Notes under the pieces: generated by a model
Seen by the model: the letters and a program-made list of their open reading frames with translations, nothing else
Database searches by the model: none
What the model was told of the DNA's origin: nothing
Assembly: GCA_021801605.1 (NCBI GenBank)
Contig: JAJYXU010000105.1
Location: 1 to 45,449 of the forward strand
Source of the DNA: Bacteroidota bacterium
GTDB taxonomy: Bacteria > Bacteroidota > Ignavibacteria > Ignavibacteriales > Melioribacteraceae
DNA: 45,449 bases
Reading direction: 5' to 3'
Part shown: positions 17,515-25,814 of the stretch, piece after piece
How positions within the stretch are numbered: the first letter of the stretch is position 1
How the letters are laid out: every line of letters starts with the position of its first letter
Program-made: the position numbers and the translations under genes

Positions 17515-18297
17515 TTATTTGGTCTCCTCCTCTCTGTATGACACAGTTGCCGATGCTTGTCTTGCAGCAAGAAGAGTGATTTCGGCAATATTAACATGTG
17601 GGGGTCGTGTCGCACAAAATATAATGGCATCAGCTACATCATCACCGGTCAGCGGAGTTAAACCTTTATAAACATTTTTAGCTTTCTCTTCATCACCATA
17701 AAAACGGACTTTGCTGAATTCGGTTTCTACCAAGCCGGAATCAATTGTACTTACAAGAATATTTTTATCAATTATATCCATCCTCAATGACCTGGTAATA
17801 GCATCTACAGCATGTTTAGTTGCACAATAAACCGCGCCTTTAGGATAAGCTTCGCGTCCGGCAATTGAACCAATATTAATAATATGTCCGCTTTTCCTTT
17901 CTAACATTCCATGAAGAATTGCATGAGTAACATTAAGCAGCCCTTTTACATTTGTATCTATCATTTCATCCCAGCCGTCAGGATTGTCCTCATAAAATTT
18001 ATTAAGACCACGACCGAGACCGGCATTATTGATGAGAATATCAATCTTCTTAAATTCTTCTGGTAACGATGCAACTGCTTTAATCACATCCACACGTTTA
18101 CTTATATCTAAACTGAAAGTATAAACTTTTACACCAAATTTTTGCCGGATATCATTAGCAATTTCGTTTAGTAAATTTAATCTGCGGGCGCAGATGATAA
18201 GGTTAGCTCCTTGCATGGCAAATGCATACGCTGATGATTTTCCTATTCCTGAAGTTGTACCTGTAATAAAAACAGTCTTACCTTTTAATGATTCCAT
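17515..18297 (-). CDS. SDR family NAD(P)-dependent oxidoreductase
   Basis: Classical short-chain dehydrogenase, 260 residues. Cofactor motif TGTTSGIG (12-19), NNAG (90-93), and catalytic Ser144, Tyr157 and Lys161 in YCATK. After the first strand, CARR at residues 36-39 has basic residues where NADP-preferring members do, so NADP use is likely. It resembles the YdfG (3-hydroxy acid / serine dehydrogenase) branch, but the substrate is inferred from overall pattern only. GGAG lies three bases before the ATG. No operon partner. Confidence 0.9.
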   Translation of the reverse strand: MESLKGKTVFITGTTSGIGKSSAYAFAMQGANLIICARRLNLLNEIANDIRQKFGVKVYTFSLDISKRVDVIKAVASLPEEFKKIDILINNAGLGRGLNKFYEDNPDGWDEMIDTNVKGLLNVTHAILHGMLERKSGHIINIGSIAGREAYPKGAVYCATKHAVDAITRSLRMDIIDKNILVSTIDSGLVETEFSKVRFYGDEEKAKNVYKGLTPLTGDDVADAIIFCATRPPHVNIAEITLLAARQASATVSYREEETK

Positions 18298-18601
18298 ATA
18301 CTCCTCAAAAATTTTTTAAGTAATTTCCGGCACAAAGTTAACATAATTACAATAAATTTTTAATGAGCAATTAGAAGTCGGATTTTTGTTTTTTATTTTA
18401 GTTCGCCGGGTCATTTTTCTATTTCTTACCCATGAATTTTTTACTTTAATAACACAAAAACAGATTAACATGCAATCATTTATTCATCGGAACTATATAA
18501 AATTATCATAGATCACATCTTTCAGATAAAATTAGAATTTGGTTACTCTCTTTGGTTTATTTTCTTAAATTACATTTGAAAAAAATCTTCAAAAAATCAT
18601 A
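18298..18601. other. intergenic region without recognised gene
   Basis: About 304 very AT-rich bases between the divergent SDR and HD-domain genes. TACATTTG at 18571-18578 fits a TAnnTTTG promoter element, but the nearest TTTG upstream is only 16 bases away rather than about 19. No hairpin, RNA gene or repeat was identified. Confidence 0.5.
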
Positions 18602-19213
18602 ATGCACAAATCGCACCTTCAGCAAGTAGAGGATTATGTTCTTTCCATTCTTACCGAAAGAACTCCAATTCAAAATAGATATCACAGTGTTGCTCATACT
18701 CAAGACGTAGTTAATTCCAGCATCGAAATAGGGATTGGCGAAAAATTGACTCCAGACGAAATGGAAATTGTTCAAATTGCCGCTTGGTTTCACGACATCG
18801 GTTACATCGAAAAATCAGAAGATCATGAAGAGATCAGCGCTATGTATGCCAGCAATTTTTTGTCCGAAGATAATTATCCGGCTGATAGAATTGAACCAAT
18901 CATTGACTGTATTCTTGTTACCAAGGTTCCTCAAAAACCAAAAAATAAATTAGAGAAAATAATTTGCGATTCGGATCTCAATCATATCGGCAGAAAAATA
19001 TTTTTTGAACGTAATGATATATTCAGACTTGAGTATGAGAATCACATGAAGCGCAAACTAACAGAGTATGAATGGATAACAAAGACAATTGATTTTGTGA
19101 CGCGCCATCGATTCTTTACAGAATATGCATTGAAGAATTTTTCGGAACAAAAGAAAGAAAACCTTAGAATTCTACAAGAACAGCTTGATCAAATAATTAA
19201 TCAATCCGGTTAA
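18602..19213 (+). CDS. HD-domain phosphohydrolase
   Basis: The metal-binding pattern is complete: H in YHSVAHTQDVV, the HD pair in AAWFHDIGY, EDHEEISA, and the later acid in ICDSDLNHIG. These are the H...HD...D ligands of HD hydrolases, here about 203 residues with a helical C-terminal tail. Relatives act on nucleotides or phosphoesters; the substrate cannot be named. No ribosome-binding site is obvious upstream of the ATG, which is common in this phylum. sixA follows 41 bases later, so the two may be co-transcribed. Confidence 0.85.
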   Translation: MHKSHLQQVEDYVLSILTERTPIQNRYHSVAHTQDVVNSSIEIGIGEKLTPDEMEIVQIAAWFHDIGYIEKSEDHEEISAMYASNFLSEDNYPADRIEPIIDCILVTKVPQKPKNKLEKIICDSDLNHIGRKIFFERNDIFRLEYENHMKRKLTEYEWITKTIDFVTRHRFFTEYALKNFSEQKKENLRILQEQLDQIINQSG

Positions 19214-19254
19214 TTTTATTACTGCAAACTGCCTGCTGTTAACCGCTAAATCTT

Positions 19255-19755
19255 ATGAAAATACTTTATCTAATTCGTCATGCTAAATCAAGCTGGGATA
19301 ATCAAGACCAAACCGATTTTGAACGCCCGCTCAATAAACGCGGTGAACACGATGCGCCTTTAATGGCAAATATTTTAAATAAGAAAAAAGTTGAACCCGA
19401 TTTAATAATCAGCAGTCCGGCTAAACGTGCATTTTCAACTGCGCTAATATTTGCCGAAAAATTAGACTACAATCTTAATTCTGTTAAAACTGATGATCGA
19501 ATTTATGAAGCCGGTATGCGAGAGTTGATGACTCTCGTCCGCGAAATTGACGACCGGAATAAAACTGTAATGATCTTCGGGCATAATCCGGGATTAACTT
19601 CTTTTACAAATTTACTTGGCGATAAATTTATTCCTGGGATGCCGACTTGTTCAATTGTCGGGTTGGAATTTGATGCTACTAAGTGGGCTCAAGTAGAAAG
19701 ACATAGCGGAAAAATATTTTTGTTTGAGTATCCTAAGAAACAAAAAATCAATTAA
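19255..19755 (+). CDS. sixA: phosphohistidine phosphatase SixA-like
   Basis: A compact histidine phosphatase of 166 residues. The catalytic motif is LIRHAKSSWDN with nucleophile His9, followed by DFERPLNKRGEHDA, SSPAKRAFSTA and the second histidine in FGHNPGLTSF. This is the SixA branch, which dephosphorylates phosphohistidine on relay proteins in E. coli. The cellular partner here is unknown. It is transcribed with the HD-domain gene and converges on the isochorismatase-like gene with a 12-base gap. Confidence 0.88.
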   Translation: MKILYLIRHAKSSWDNQDQTDFERPLNKRGEHDAPLMANILNKKKVEPDLIISSPAKRAFSTALIFAEKLDYNLNSVKTDDRIYEAGMRELMTLVREIDDRNKTVMIFGHNPGLTSFTNLLGDKFIPGMPTCSIVGLEFDATKWAQVERHSGKIFLFEYPKKQKIN

Positions 19756-19766
19756 CAATTGTAAAA

Positions 19767-20324
19767 CTATTTAACCAGTTTTGAGATTGCCTTAAACTCT
19801 TCAGTACCGCAAACATTAAGCAACTCGAATAACACGGATTCAGTCAAAGTAATTTCTGCACCATTACTCTCCATACGGCGAAGTGCAATCTCGTAATCAA
19901 ATTTTCTGCGTGAAGAAACAGCATCCGCAGCAACATGAACTTGAAATTCCTCTGCAAGCAAATCCAATACTGTTTGTAAAACGCATACGTGCGACTCAAC
20001 ACCGCAAACAACAACTTGTTTAATTCTTTTTCTTTTAAAGTCTTGGAACAAATCGCCGGCACCGCTGCAACTAAACGTCATTTTATGAATTGCTTCGGTA
20101 TTATCAAGTGCGGATTTGATTTTCGATTCTGTCGATCCGAGTCCTTTTGGATATTGTTCGGTGTAGTAGATTGGAGCAGATAAAATTTTAAAACCGTTTA
20201 TCAGCTTCAGCGTATTTTCAACAACCCGTTCATACTTCAGTATAACAGGAAGAATTCTTTCCTGAATATCAATTATAAGAAGTGCCGAACTATTTCTTTG
20301 TAGGATATATTGATTTCTTCCCAT
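19767..20324 (-). CDS. isochorismatase-like cysteine hydrolase
   Basis: The triad of the family is visible: Asp in ALLIIDIQER, Lys in HKMTFSC and Cys in GVESHVCVLQT (D21, K83 and C116 in the track numbering). The length of about 185 residues fits the YcaC/nicotinamidase-like group. The substrate is unknown. The track start is a TTG at 20330; the ATG two codons later at 20324 is preferred. The start lies only about a dozen bases from a dispersed repeat, so its promoter must be within or beyond that element. Confidence 0.87.
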   Translation of the reverse strand: MGRNQYILQRNSSALLIIDIQERILPVILKYERVVENTLKLINGFKILSAPIYYTEQYPKGLGSTESKIKSALDNTEAIHKMTFSCSGAGDLFQDFKRKRIKQVVVCGVESHVCVLQTVLDLLAEEFQVHVAADAVSSRRKFDYEIALRRMESNGAEITLTESVLFELLNVCGTEEFKAISKLVK

Positions 20325-20336
20325 TCTCAATTATCA

Positions 20337-20494
20337 ACTTGCCTGCCAGCAGAGTCTGTTGCACAACCAAAAAATTGTCATTTCGAACCCGATTTATCGG
20401 GTAAGAACTCTTTCTTTTCATATAAATTAAGACCTCTCACTTCGTTCGAGGTGACACCAGTATGGTTCTGCAACACGCTCAGCAGGCAGGTTCT
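20337..20494. repeat. dispersed repeat family A, copy 2
   Basis: The left end ACTTGCCTGCCAGCAGAGTC (continuing TGTTGCACAACC) and the reverse complement of the right end AACCTGCCTGCTGAGCGTGT (continuing TGCAGAACC) are imperfect inverted repeats around a TTGTCATTTCGAA core. The element fills the gap between the C39-like gene stop and the isochorismatase-like gene start. No ORF in it is credible. Confidence 0.75.
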
Positions 20495-20497
20495 AAA

Positions 20498-21334
20498 TTA
20501 ATAGATCGGATTCATTCCATATTTACCACAAGAATACATCATCAAAATAGATGCAAGGTCAATCGCAGCGCGCTTCTCATCATCTTCCGGAACAACCAGG
20601 TCATACACTTCAGCAATGACTTTCATATTTGCCAATATTTTTTTCAACTCGGAATAGGTTGGTTCGCCATGCCAGTTAGCAACGCGCTTAACTAAATTTT
20701 CTTCATTACGCCGTAGGAACTCTGAAAATGTAATGATGTTATAACTCAACTTTGTACGGGGTTTACAAATGTTAATTAAATCGTTTGTGTATTGATCCCA
20801 CTTCTTAGCGATGTCTTCATTTTTATCATACATCACTTCTTTGGCACTATCTAAAGTAAATTTTGCGCGTGTTTGAACTTTGAATTTTGGAAGAAGTGCA
20901 TAACCGTCAAAACTTTTTATACCGGTTCCCTTCTCTACATATTTCCACATTCTTGCAAGCTGAGCTGCTGTCTGGATTGAAACAACTTTATCCAGTTCGC
21001 TATCTATTACAACAAACTTTCCCTGCTGGTAATTTACAACCGTGCACCAATGTTCCCAATTTTTTACACTTAAAATGCACGGATGCCCTTTCTTGAGTTC
21101 GCTTATCAACATTCTGCGTGCATCATCGGGATTACTTGATTGAAAATGTTTCAGTTTGCAACTGAACCTTCTTGCTGCGCGGGAAAGACCTATCTCATCT
21201 GTACCAGACCACCACGTGCTTCCGGCAATAGTTCCAATCTGGTCTTCATCTTTAAAAATACCAAGCATTACAAGAGCGTACTTTAAAGCAAATGGCCCGC
21301 ATTGATATTTGTTTGGTTGTGGATAGAAACTCAT
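20498..21334 (-). CDS. C39-like cysteine peptidase domain protein
   Basis: The N-terminal 150 residues read as a papain-like C39-type peptidase: oxyanion Gln11 and nucleophile Cys12 in KYQCGPFALKYAL, His95 in WEHWCTVV and Asp111 in FVVIDSE. There is no signal peptide and no ABC transporter attached, so it should be cytosolic, unlike bacteriocin-exporter C39 domains. Residues 150-278 are a helical domain I do not recognise. It is divergent from an ATP-grasp ligase gene about 100 bases away, which suggests a shared promoter region and possibly a shared peptide-like substrate (inference). Confidence 0.75.
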   Translation of the reverse strand: MSFYPQPNKYQCGPFALKYALVMLGIFKDEDQIGTIAGSTWWSGTDEIGLSRAARRFSCKLKHFQSSNPDDARRMLISELKKGHPCILSVKNWEHWCTVVNYQQGKFVVIDSELDKVVSIQTAAQLARMWKYVEKGTGIKSFDGYALLPKFKVQTRAKFTLDSAKEVMYDKNEDIAKKWDQYTNDLINICKPRTKLSYNIITFSEFLRRNEENLVKRVANWHGEPTYSELKKILANMKVIAEVYDLVVPEDDEKRAAIDLASILMMYSCGKYGMNPIY

Positions 21335-21434
21335 TTGTTGAAATATTCATCCTTCATGTTCGGAGGCAAAAATAACAAAACTTTTGATATGCAAAACAAA
21401 ATTGTCTAACTTTCTAAAAAAAAATAAGCATAAA

Positions 21435-22487
21435 ATGAAAGTTGCAATAGTTTACAACGAAGTTAACCCTGACTTATACCAAAAGAAAAAAGGGAGAGCA
21501 AAGGACCTGGACTTTAAGCCCGTTTTTGGATTGGAAAGTTTGAATCCCATCTCAGAGTATGAAGATATGGCTAAATCGTTGCAAAAAGCCGGTTATGAAG
21601 CATACACGCTGAATATAATTGACAGTCTTCAACTTCTTATTAAGGATTTAGAAAAGAGCAAACCGGATGTTGTTTTCAATTTGGTTGAAATATTCAAGGA
21701 TCAGCCACGACTTGAGATGAGCTTCACTGGAATCTTGGAGCTTCTAAATATAACCTATACCGGCGCACCGCCAATGGCTCTTGGTACATGTCAAAATAAA
21801 ACACTAACAAAAAGAATCCTTGGTACTCTGGGAATTCGCACTCCGAGATATAAAATAATTAGAAACATGGATCGATCATTTCGGCTTGGTCTACGCTATC
21901 CTCTTATTGTAAAACCGGCATGGGAAGATGCAAGTGTTGGTATAGAGAATGATTCAATTGTAAATAATGTTGACGCATTGAAGAAAAGAATTGAATATGT
22001 TTTTAATTCTTTCAAACAGCCGGCTCTTGTTGAAGAATTTATTGTTGGTAGAGAATTAAATGTTTCTGTCTTCGGTGATAAAGATCCATTTGTTTTACCA
22101 ATTAGTGAAATTGATTTCTCACGCATGCCGGAAAATTTACATCCCATTGTAAGTTTTCAAGCAAAGTGGGATCCTACGCATGAAGCATATCATAAAACAA
22201 TTCCAATTTGTCCCGCGATTCTTCCGGATGAAATACGAGAAGAAGCTGAAAGAATGGCTTTGCAGTGTGTACGTGCCGTTGGCACGCGTGATTACTCGCG
22301 TGTTGATATGCGTCTTTCGAAGGATGATAATAAACTTTATGTGCTGGAAGTGAACCCAAATCCTGATTTGACTGAGGGTGCGGGATTTATGCGCTCTGCT
22401 AAAAATGCCGGATATTCGTACAAAAAAACTTTAAAGATGATCGTAGATTTTGCATATGAGAGAAAGCAATTAGCTATAAGCCGTTAG
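21435..22487 (+). CDS. D-Ala-D-Ala ligase-like ATP-grasp enzyme
   Basis: About 350 residues with ATP-grasp architecture: AYTLNIIDSLQ and PDVVFNLVEIF in the N-terminal domain, YPLIVKPAWEDASVGI and PALVEEFIVGRELNVSVF in the ATP-binding region, and metal ligands in LYVLEVNPNPDL. The track start at 21384 is a TTG that adds a basic tail; the ATG at 21435 (MKVAIVYNE) starts the domain. It is not a canonical Ddl, because the GxNG-type C-terminus is changed to NPNPDLTEGAGF. It probably ligates amino acids or short peptides; substrate unknown. Divergent C39-like peptidase next door. Confidence 0.85.
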   Translation: MKVAIVYNEVNPDLYQKKKGRAKDLDFKPVFGLESLNPISEYEDMAKSLQKAGYEAYTLNIIDSLQLLIKDLEKSKPDVVFNLVEIFKDQPRLEMSFTGILELLNITYTGAPPMALGTCQNKTLTKRILGTLGIRTPRYKIIRNMDRSFRLGLRYPLIVKPAWEDASVGIENDSIVNNVDALKKRIEYVFNSFKQPALVEEFIVGRELNVSVFGDKDPFVLPISEIDFSRMPENLHPIVSFQAKWDPTHEAYHKTIPICPAILPDEIREEAERMALQCVRAVGTRDYSRVDMRLSKDDNKLYVLEVNPNPDLTEGAGFMRSAKNAGYSYKKTLKMIVDFAYERKQLAISR

Positions 22488-22517
22488 CTTTTAGTTAAGA
22501 GCAAATTGCTAATAGCT

Positions 22518-23051
22518 TTAAGATTCTATTCCCTTGCGTGATAAAATTCCTTTTTGATAGTAATGTTTGAGTTCATTCATTTCAGTTACAAGATCTGCCC
22601 GGTCAATAAGAATTTGCGGACAATATCTTCCTGTCAGAATCAATTCAACATTTTCCGGTTTGGCATCGAACATTGGTAAAACATCTTCTACGGTAAATAG
22701 ACCGAAATAAATAGCAACGCAGATTTCATCAAGAATAATCAAGTTATAATCACCACTCATCATTTTTTGTTTTGCGGATTGGAGAGCAAGTTTGGCTTTA
22801 TCAACTTCTTCTTGCGGGGGCAGTTCTTTTCTAAAAACATAATCATCCTTTCCTACCTTTTCTATTGTTATCCACTCACTTAATTTCTTCAAACTATTCG
22901 ATTCATTATAAGGAAAATCTTTCATGAATTGGATGATATAAGATTTAAGCCCGGCACCTGCAGCCCGCACCGCTAAACCAATTGCCGCAGTTGTTTTTCC
23001 TTTGCCGTTTCCGGTATAAATCTGAATGAATCCCCGTTCAAGTTTCTTCAT
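22518..23051 (-). CDS. cobO: cob(I)yrinic acid a,c-diamide adenosyltransferase (CobA/CobO/BtuR type)
   Basis: The P-loop GNGKGKTTAAIGLAVRAAG begins at residue 14, followed by the family signatures IQFMKDF, NLIILDEI and LILTGRYCP. The enzyme transfers adenosyl from ATP to the corrin cobalt in adenosylcobalamin formation or salvage. Length (177 residues) is normal. Its start overlaps the DUF1289 stop by four bases. No other corrinoid gene and no cobalamin riboswitch were recognised in the window, which fits a salvage role but does not prove it. Confidence 0.92.
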   Translation of the reverse strand: MKKLERGFIQIYTGNGKGKTTAAIGLAVRAAGAGLKSYIIQFMKDFPYNESNSLKKLSEWITIEKVGKDDYVFRKELPPQEEVDKAKLALQSAKQKMMSGDYNLIILDEICVAIYFGLFTVEDVLPMFDAKPENVELILTGRYCPQILIDRADLVTEMNELKHYYQKGILSRKGIES

Positions 23052-23251
23052 TGCAGTAAATGTCTATTTTTTCTTAATGATAATTTTCGAATTTCAGCTT
23101 GCTGTATAACCTGATTTCTTTCTTCAATTGTGAAATGGGTCCATTGAATTATCTCTTCTATTGTGCGGAAACATCCTTTACAATAATTTGTCACCGGATC
23201 CATAATACATTTTTTATTACATGGTGAAATTTGATTTTGGCTGGAATGCAT
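23048..23251 (-). CDS. DUF1289 family small cysteine protein
   Basis: 67 residues with four cysteines in the DUF1289 arrangement: SPCNKKCIMDPVTNYCKGC followed by FRTIEEIIQW. The motif suggests a small metal or Fe-S binding unit of unknown function. The tail is basic. The stop overlaps the cobO start (ATGA), so the two proteins are translationally coupled. Confidence 0.85.
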   Translation of the reverse strand: MHSSQNQISPCNKKCIMDPVTNYCKGCFRTIEEIIQWTHFTIEERNQVIQQAEIRKLSLRKNRHLLQ

Positions 23252-23334
23252 TCATTCCCTTTCTCTCTCTAAGTTTTCTCCACATTCCTTTAACAATAAA
23301 TTAGCCAATAAAAGTTTCAATAGAAGATAAAGAA

Positions 23335-23440
23335 AGGTTGTCTCATAAGTAATTATTCAAATAAAAAATCTATGAAAATCTGTTTAATCTGTGTTTATCA
23401 GCGGTCTATTATTTAAAAAATTTTACTTATGAGACAACCT
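23335..23440. mobile_element. MITE-like element with 18-bp perfect terminal inverted repeats
   Basis: AGGTTGTCTCATAAGTAA at the left and TTACTTATGAGACAACCT at the right are exact inverted copies around about 70 bp. The ends are related to those of the element at 3612-3889. The interior carries an AATCTGTTTAATCTGTGT word shared with other repeats in the window. It lies downstream of the first S46 gene on the minus strand and, as a long hairpin, may also end its transcription. Confidence 0.75.
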
Positions 23441-23477
23441 CTTTTTATATTCTAAGTTTTGATTCCTAAATTTTTTT

Positions 23478-25661
23478 TTACTTCATCTTACCATTTTTTA
23501 ATTCATCGGCAAGACGATCGAATTTGTAAACGTTTTTTATTGCTTCATACATACCTTTGGAATCAACAGCAACAGTTCTATTGTAGGTTGGTAAATAGAT
23601 GAAATTGCCCTGTAAACTTTCAATGTTGCCGTCAAATGCAAGTCCAATAATTTCTGCGTTTTTATTGATCACTGCACTTCCTGAGTTTCCACCAACAATA
23701 TCATTCATCGCAACAAAATTAATAGGAGTGGCTAAATCAAAATCCTTAGGAATTGTTTTCCATCTCTCGGGAAGATTAAACGGATATTTTCCTTCGAAAC
23801 CGTAAAAGCGATCATACAGCCCGAAGAAAGTTGTTTTGATTGGAGCAATCGTACCATTGTAACCATAACCTTCCATAAGACCATCGCTTAATCTCAATGT
23901 TCTGTTTGCGTCGGGTGTAACAGACGTTCCGTAAGTCTTGTACAGAATCTGCCCGAGCAATCCGAATGCGATATTTTCCGTATCCATAATTTCTTTTTGC
24001 TGATTTCTTAACGGTTCAATTTGAGGATCGACTTTTACATAAAATTGAACGAACGGATCTTCGAGAGCTAAAATTTCTTGAGGAGTTTTTTTGAATAATT
24101 CCTCTACGGCAGCTTTATCTTTGAAAAGTGATTTAGCAATCAAATCCTTTGCTGCCTCTTTGCCGGATTTAGCGCCGAAGAATTTTGTAACAACTGCATC
24201 GTTCTTACCAAGATTCATTATAATAAAATCAATGTTGATCTCGAGCTTTGCTTCTTCAAGAATAGAATCGAAATTATCCGGATATAAATTATCTCTGAAT
24301 CCTTGTTGTGTACCACCGCCTCTCATATCACCGCCCGGTCTTCCTGCCTCTCTTTGGCTTTGGGCTTCGGCTAATTCTTTCTTCTTATCTTCGGGAAGCA
24401 TCTGATATTTTGCGTACGCAACTAAAGCATTTGCAATTTGCAAATAACGTGATGCGTATTGTGGATTTACACTATATGCTGCAAGCTTTGGTTCAACTTC
24501 TCTCAATTCGCTGCGTGTTGTTTCAATTGTCTTCCAGACGTGTCCATATTGTTTGTTCAATTCAGGATCGTTAAAAACAACTTTCTGCAGCTTCTTTTCA
24601 AAATCTTTTTTACGTGCGATTAAGTAAGGGTCATTCAACGCTTTGTATGTGTTAACTGTGTTCTTCCAGCCATTGCTGAATGCTAACCTCAATCTTTCAT
24701 ATTCATCTGCCATTTTAGGGTTAACAGATTTTAATTGTTCTAGACGGTTGTAAAGGTTATCGGATTGGAATGCATTATTGCGGAAAGTAACATCCCGCAA
24801 ATATTCAAGCTGTGCGACTGTTCTTAATCTGTTTGTAGACCCGGGATTTCCAACAGTAAAAACTAATTCGCCAGGAGTTGCGCCGTTTGCACTCCACTTG
24901 AAATAATGATCTGTCTTAATCGGTTTTCCGTCATCACCATAAATTCTTAAAAATGTGCAATCGAGATCGTAACGGGGATATGTGAAATTATCCGGATCTC
25001 CGCCGTAAGATGCAATTTGTTCTTCCGGCTGAAATACTAAACGAATATCAGTATAAGTTTTGAATCCTTGAACGAAGAATAAACTTCCGTTGTAATATGA
25101 AACAACATCACATTTAAGTTTGGTTTCTTTTTCATATTGATCTTTCAATTCTTTCATCTTGGCATCGCGGAGAGCAATTTTTTCATTTTCATTTTTTCCG
25201 GCTTGAAGAGCTGAGATAACTTCTTTAGTTACATCTTTCAGCATAACTAATTGCTCTGCGGTATAGTTTGGTACTTTTCTCTCATCCGCTAAAGTAGGGG
25301 CAAAGAAAGCTGTGCCGGCAAGGTCTTCTCCCTCTTTCTGAATGAGTCTTCTTGTTCCGCGTGAACAATGATTGTTTGTCATTATCAGTCCGTCTTCAGA
25401 AACGAATGAAGCCGTGCATCCTGGAATTCTCAGTGCTGATAAACGAACATCGTCAAACCATCCCTGTGTAGCTTTGAATCCATATGTTTTTTCTAAATAA
25501 TCGAAAGGAGGAAATTCAAAAGTCCACATCTTTCCGGTATCAAGTTTTTGCGATTTGACTGTATCTTGATTGATAGTCTGAGCGTTGAACTGAAACGCGA
25601 AAACAACAATCAATAAAAGAGACACAGTTAAATATCTCTTGACATTTAAAAAGTTTTTCAT
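23478..25661 (-). CDS. S46 family dipeptidyl peptidase (DPP7-like), copy 1
   Basis: Secreted or periplasmic serine exopeptidase, 727 residues, with an N-terminal signal segment (SLLLIVVFAFQFNA). Catalytic His98 lies in TNNHCSRG and Ser660 in GGNSGSAV. The residue 18 positions after the serine (Gly678, in FDGN) is the one that is Arg in DPP11, so Gly suggests DPP7-type preference for non-acidic residues. The enzyme removes dipeptides from peptide N-termini. A glycine-arginine rich insert (REAGRPGGDMRGGG) near residue 440 is absent from the neighbouring paralogue. Confidence 0.92.
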   Translation of the reverse strand: MKNFLNVKRYLTVSLLLIVVFAFQFNAQTINQDTVKSQKLDTGKMWTFEFPPFDYLEKTYGFKATQGWFDDVRLSALRIPGCTASFVSEDGLIMTNNHCSRGTRRLIQKEGEDLAGTAFFAPTLADERKVPNYTAEQLVMLKDVTKEVISALQAGKNENEKIALRDAKMKELKDQYEKETKLKCDVVSYYNGSLFFVQGFKTYTDIRLVFQPEEQIASYGGDPDNFTYPRYDLDCTFLRIYGDDGKPIKTDHYFKWSANGATPGELVFTVGNPGSTNRLRTVAQLEYLRDVTFRNNAFQSDNLYNRLEQLKSVNPKMADEYERLRLAFSNGWKNTVNTYKALNDPYLIARKKDFEKKLQKVVFNDPELNKQYGHVWKTIETTRSELREVEPKLAAYSVNPQYASRYLQIANALVAYAKYQMLPEDKKKELAEAQSQREAGRPGGDMRGGGTQQGFRDNLYPDNFDSILEEAKLEINIDFIIMNLGKNDAVVTKFFGAKSGKEAAKDLIAKSLFKDKAAVEELFKKTPQEILALEDPFVQFYVKVDPQIEPLRNQQKEIMDTENIAFGLLGQILYKTYGTSVTPDANRTLRLSDGLMEGYGYNGTIAPIKTTFFGLYDRFYGFEGKYPFNLPERWKTIPKDFDLATPINFVAMNDIVGGNSGSAVINKNAEIIGLAFDGNIESLQGNFIYLPTYNRTVAVDSKGMYEAIKNVYKFDRLADELKNGKMK

Positions 25662-25697
25662 AAACCACCTGTGTGTTAATTGTTGAATAACTATAAT

Positions 25698-25715
25698 GAG
25701 ACCTCTGAAAAAATA
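25698..25715. repeat. GAGACCTCTGAAAAA word, copy 1
   Basis: GAGACCTCTGAAAAAATA occurs in the leader of the first S46 gene and again as GAGACCTCTGAAAAATA near 45323. The surroundings differ, so this may be the end of a further short repeat family. Confidence 0.4.
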
Positions 25716-25773
25716 AGATAGCCGCTGTTGCCAACCAATTAAGTTGCCGGAGTGAATTGTTAAATTTTGTTAA

Positions 25774-25804
25774 AAAAAAGCTGCCCTTGAGAGGCAGCTT
25801 TTTT
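25774..25804 (-). terminator. rho-independent terminator
   Basis: AAGCTGCC CTTGAGA GGCAGCTT flanked by A- and T-tracts makes a strong bidirectional hairpin. On the minus strand it lies 11 bases after the stop of the second S46 gene, so the two S46 genes are separate transcription units. Confidence 0.9.
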
Positions 25805-25814
25805 GGAAGGATTA

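Noticed and set aside
18551-18578. TTTG...TACATTTG as a promoter for the HD-domain gene
   Set aside because: The spacing is 16 rather than about 19 bases; kept only as a remark in the intergenic entry.
20498-21334. C39 domain as part of a bacteriocin exporter
   Set aside because: No ABC or membrane domain and no leader-peptide gene nearby.
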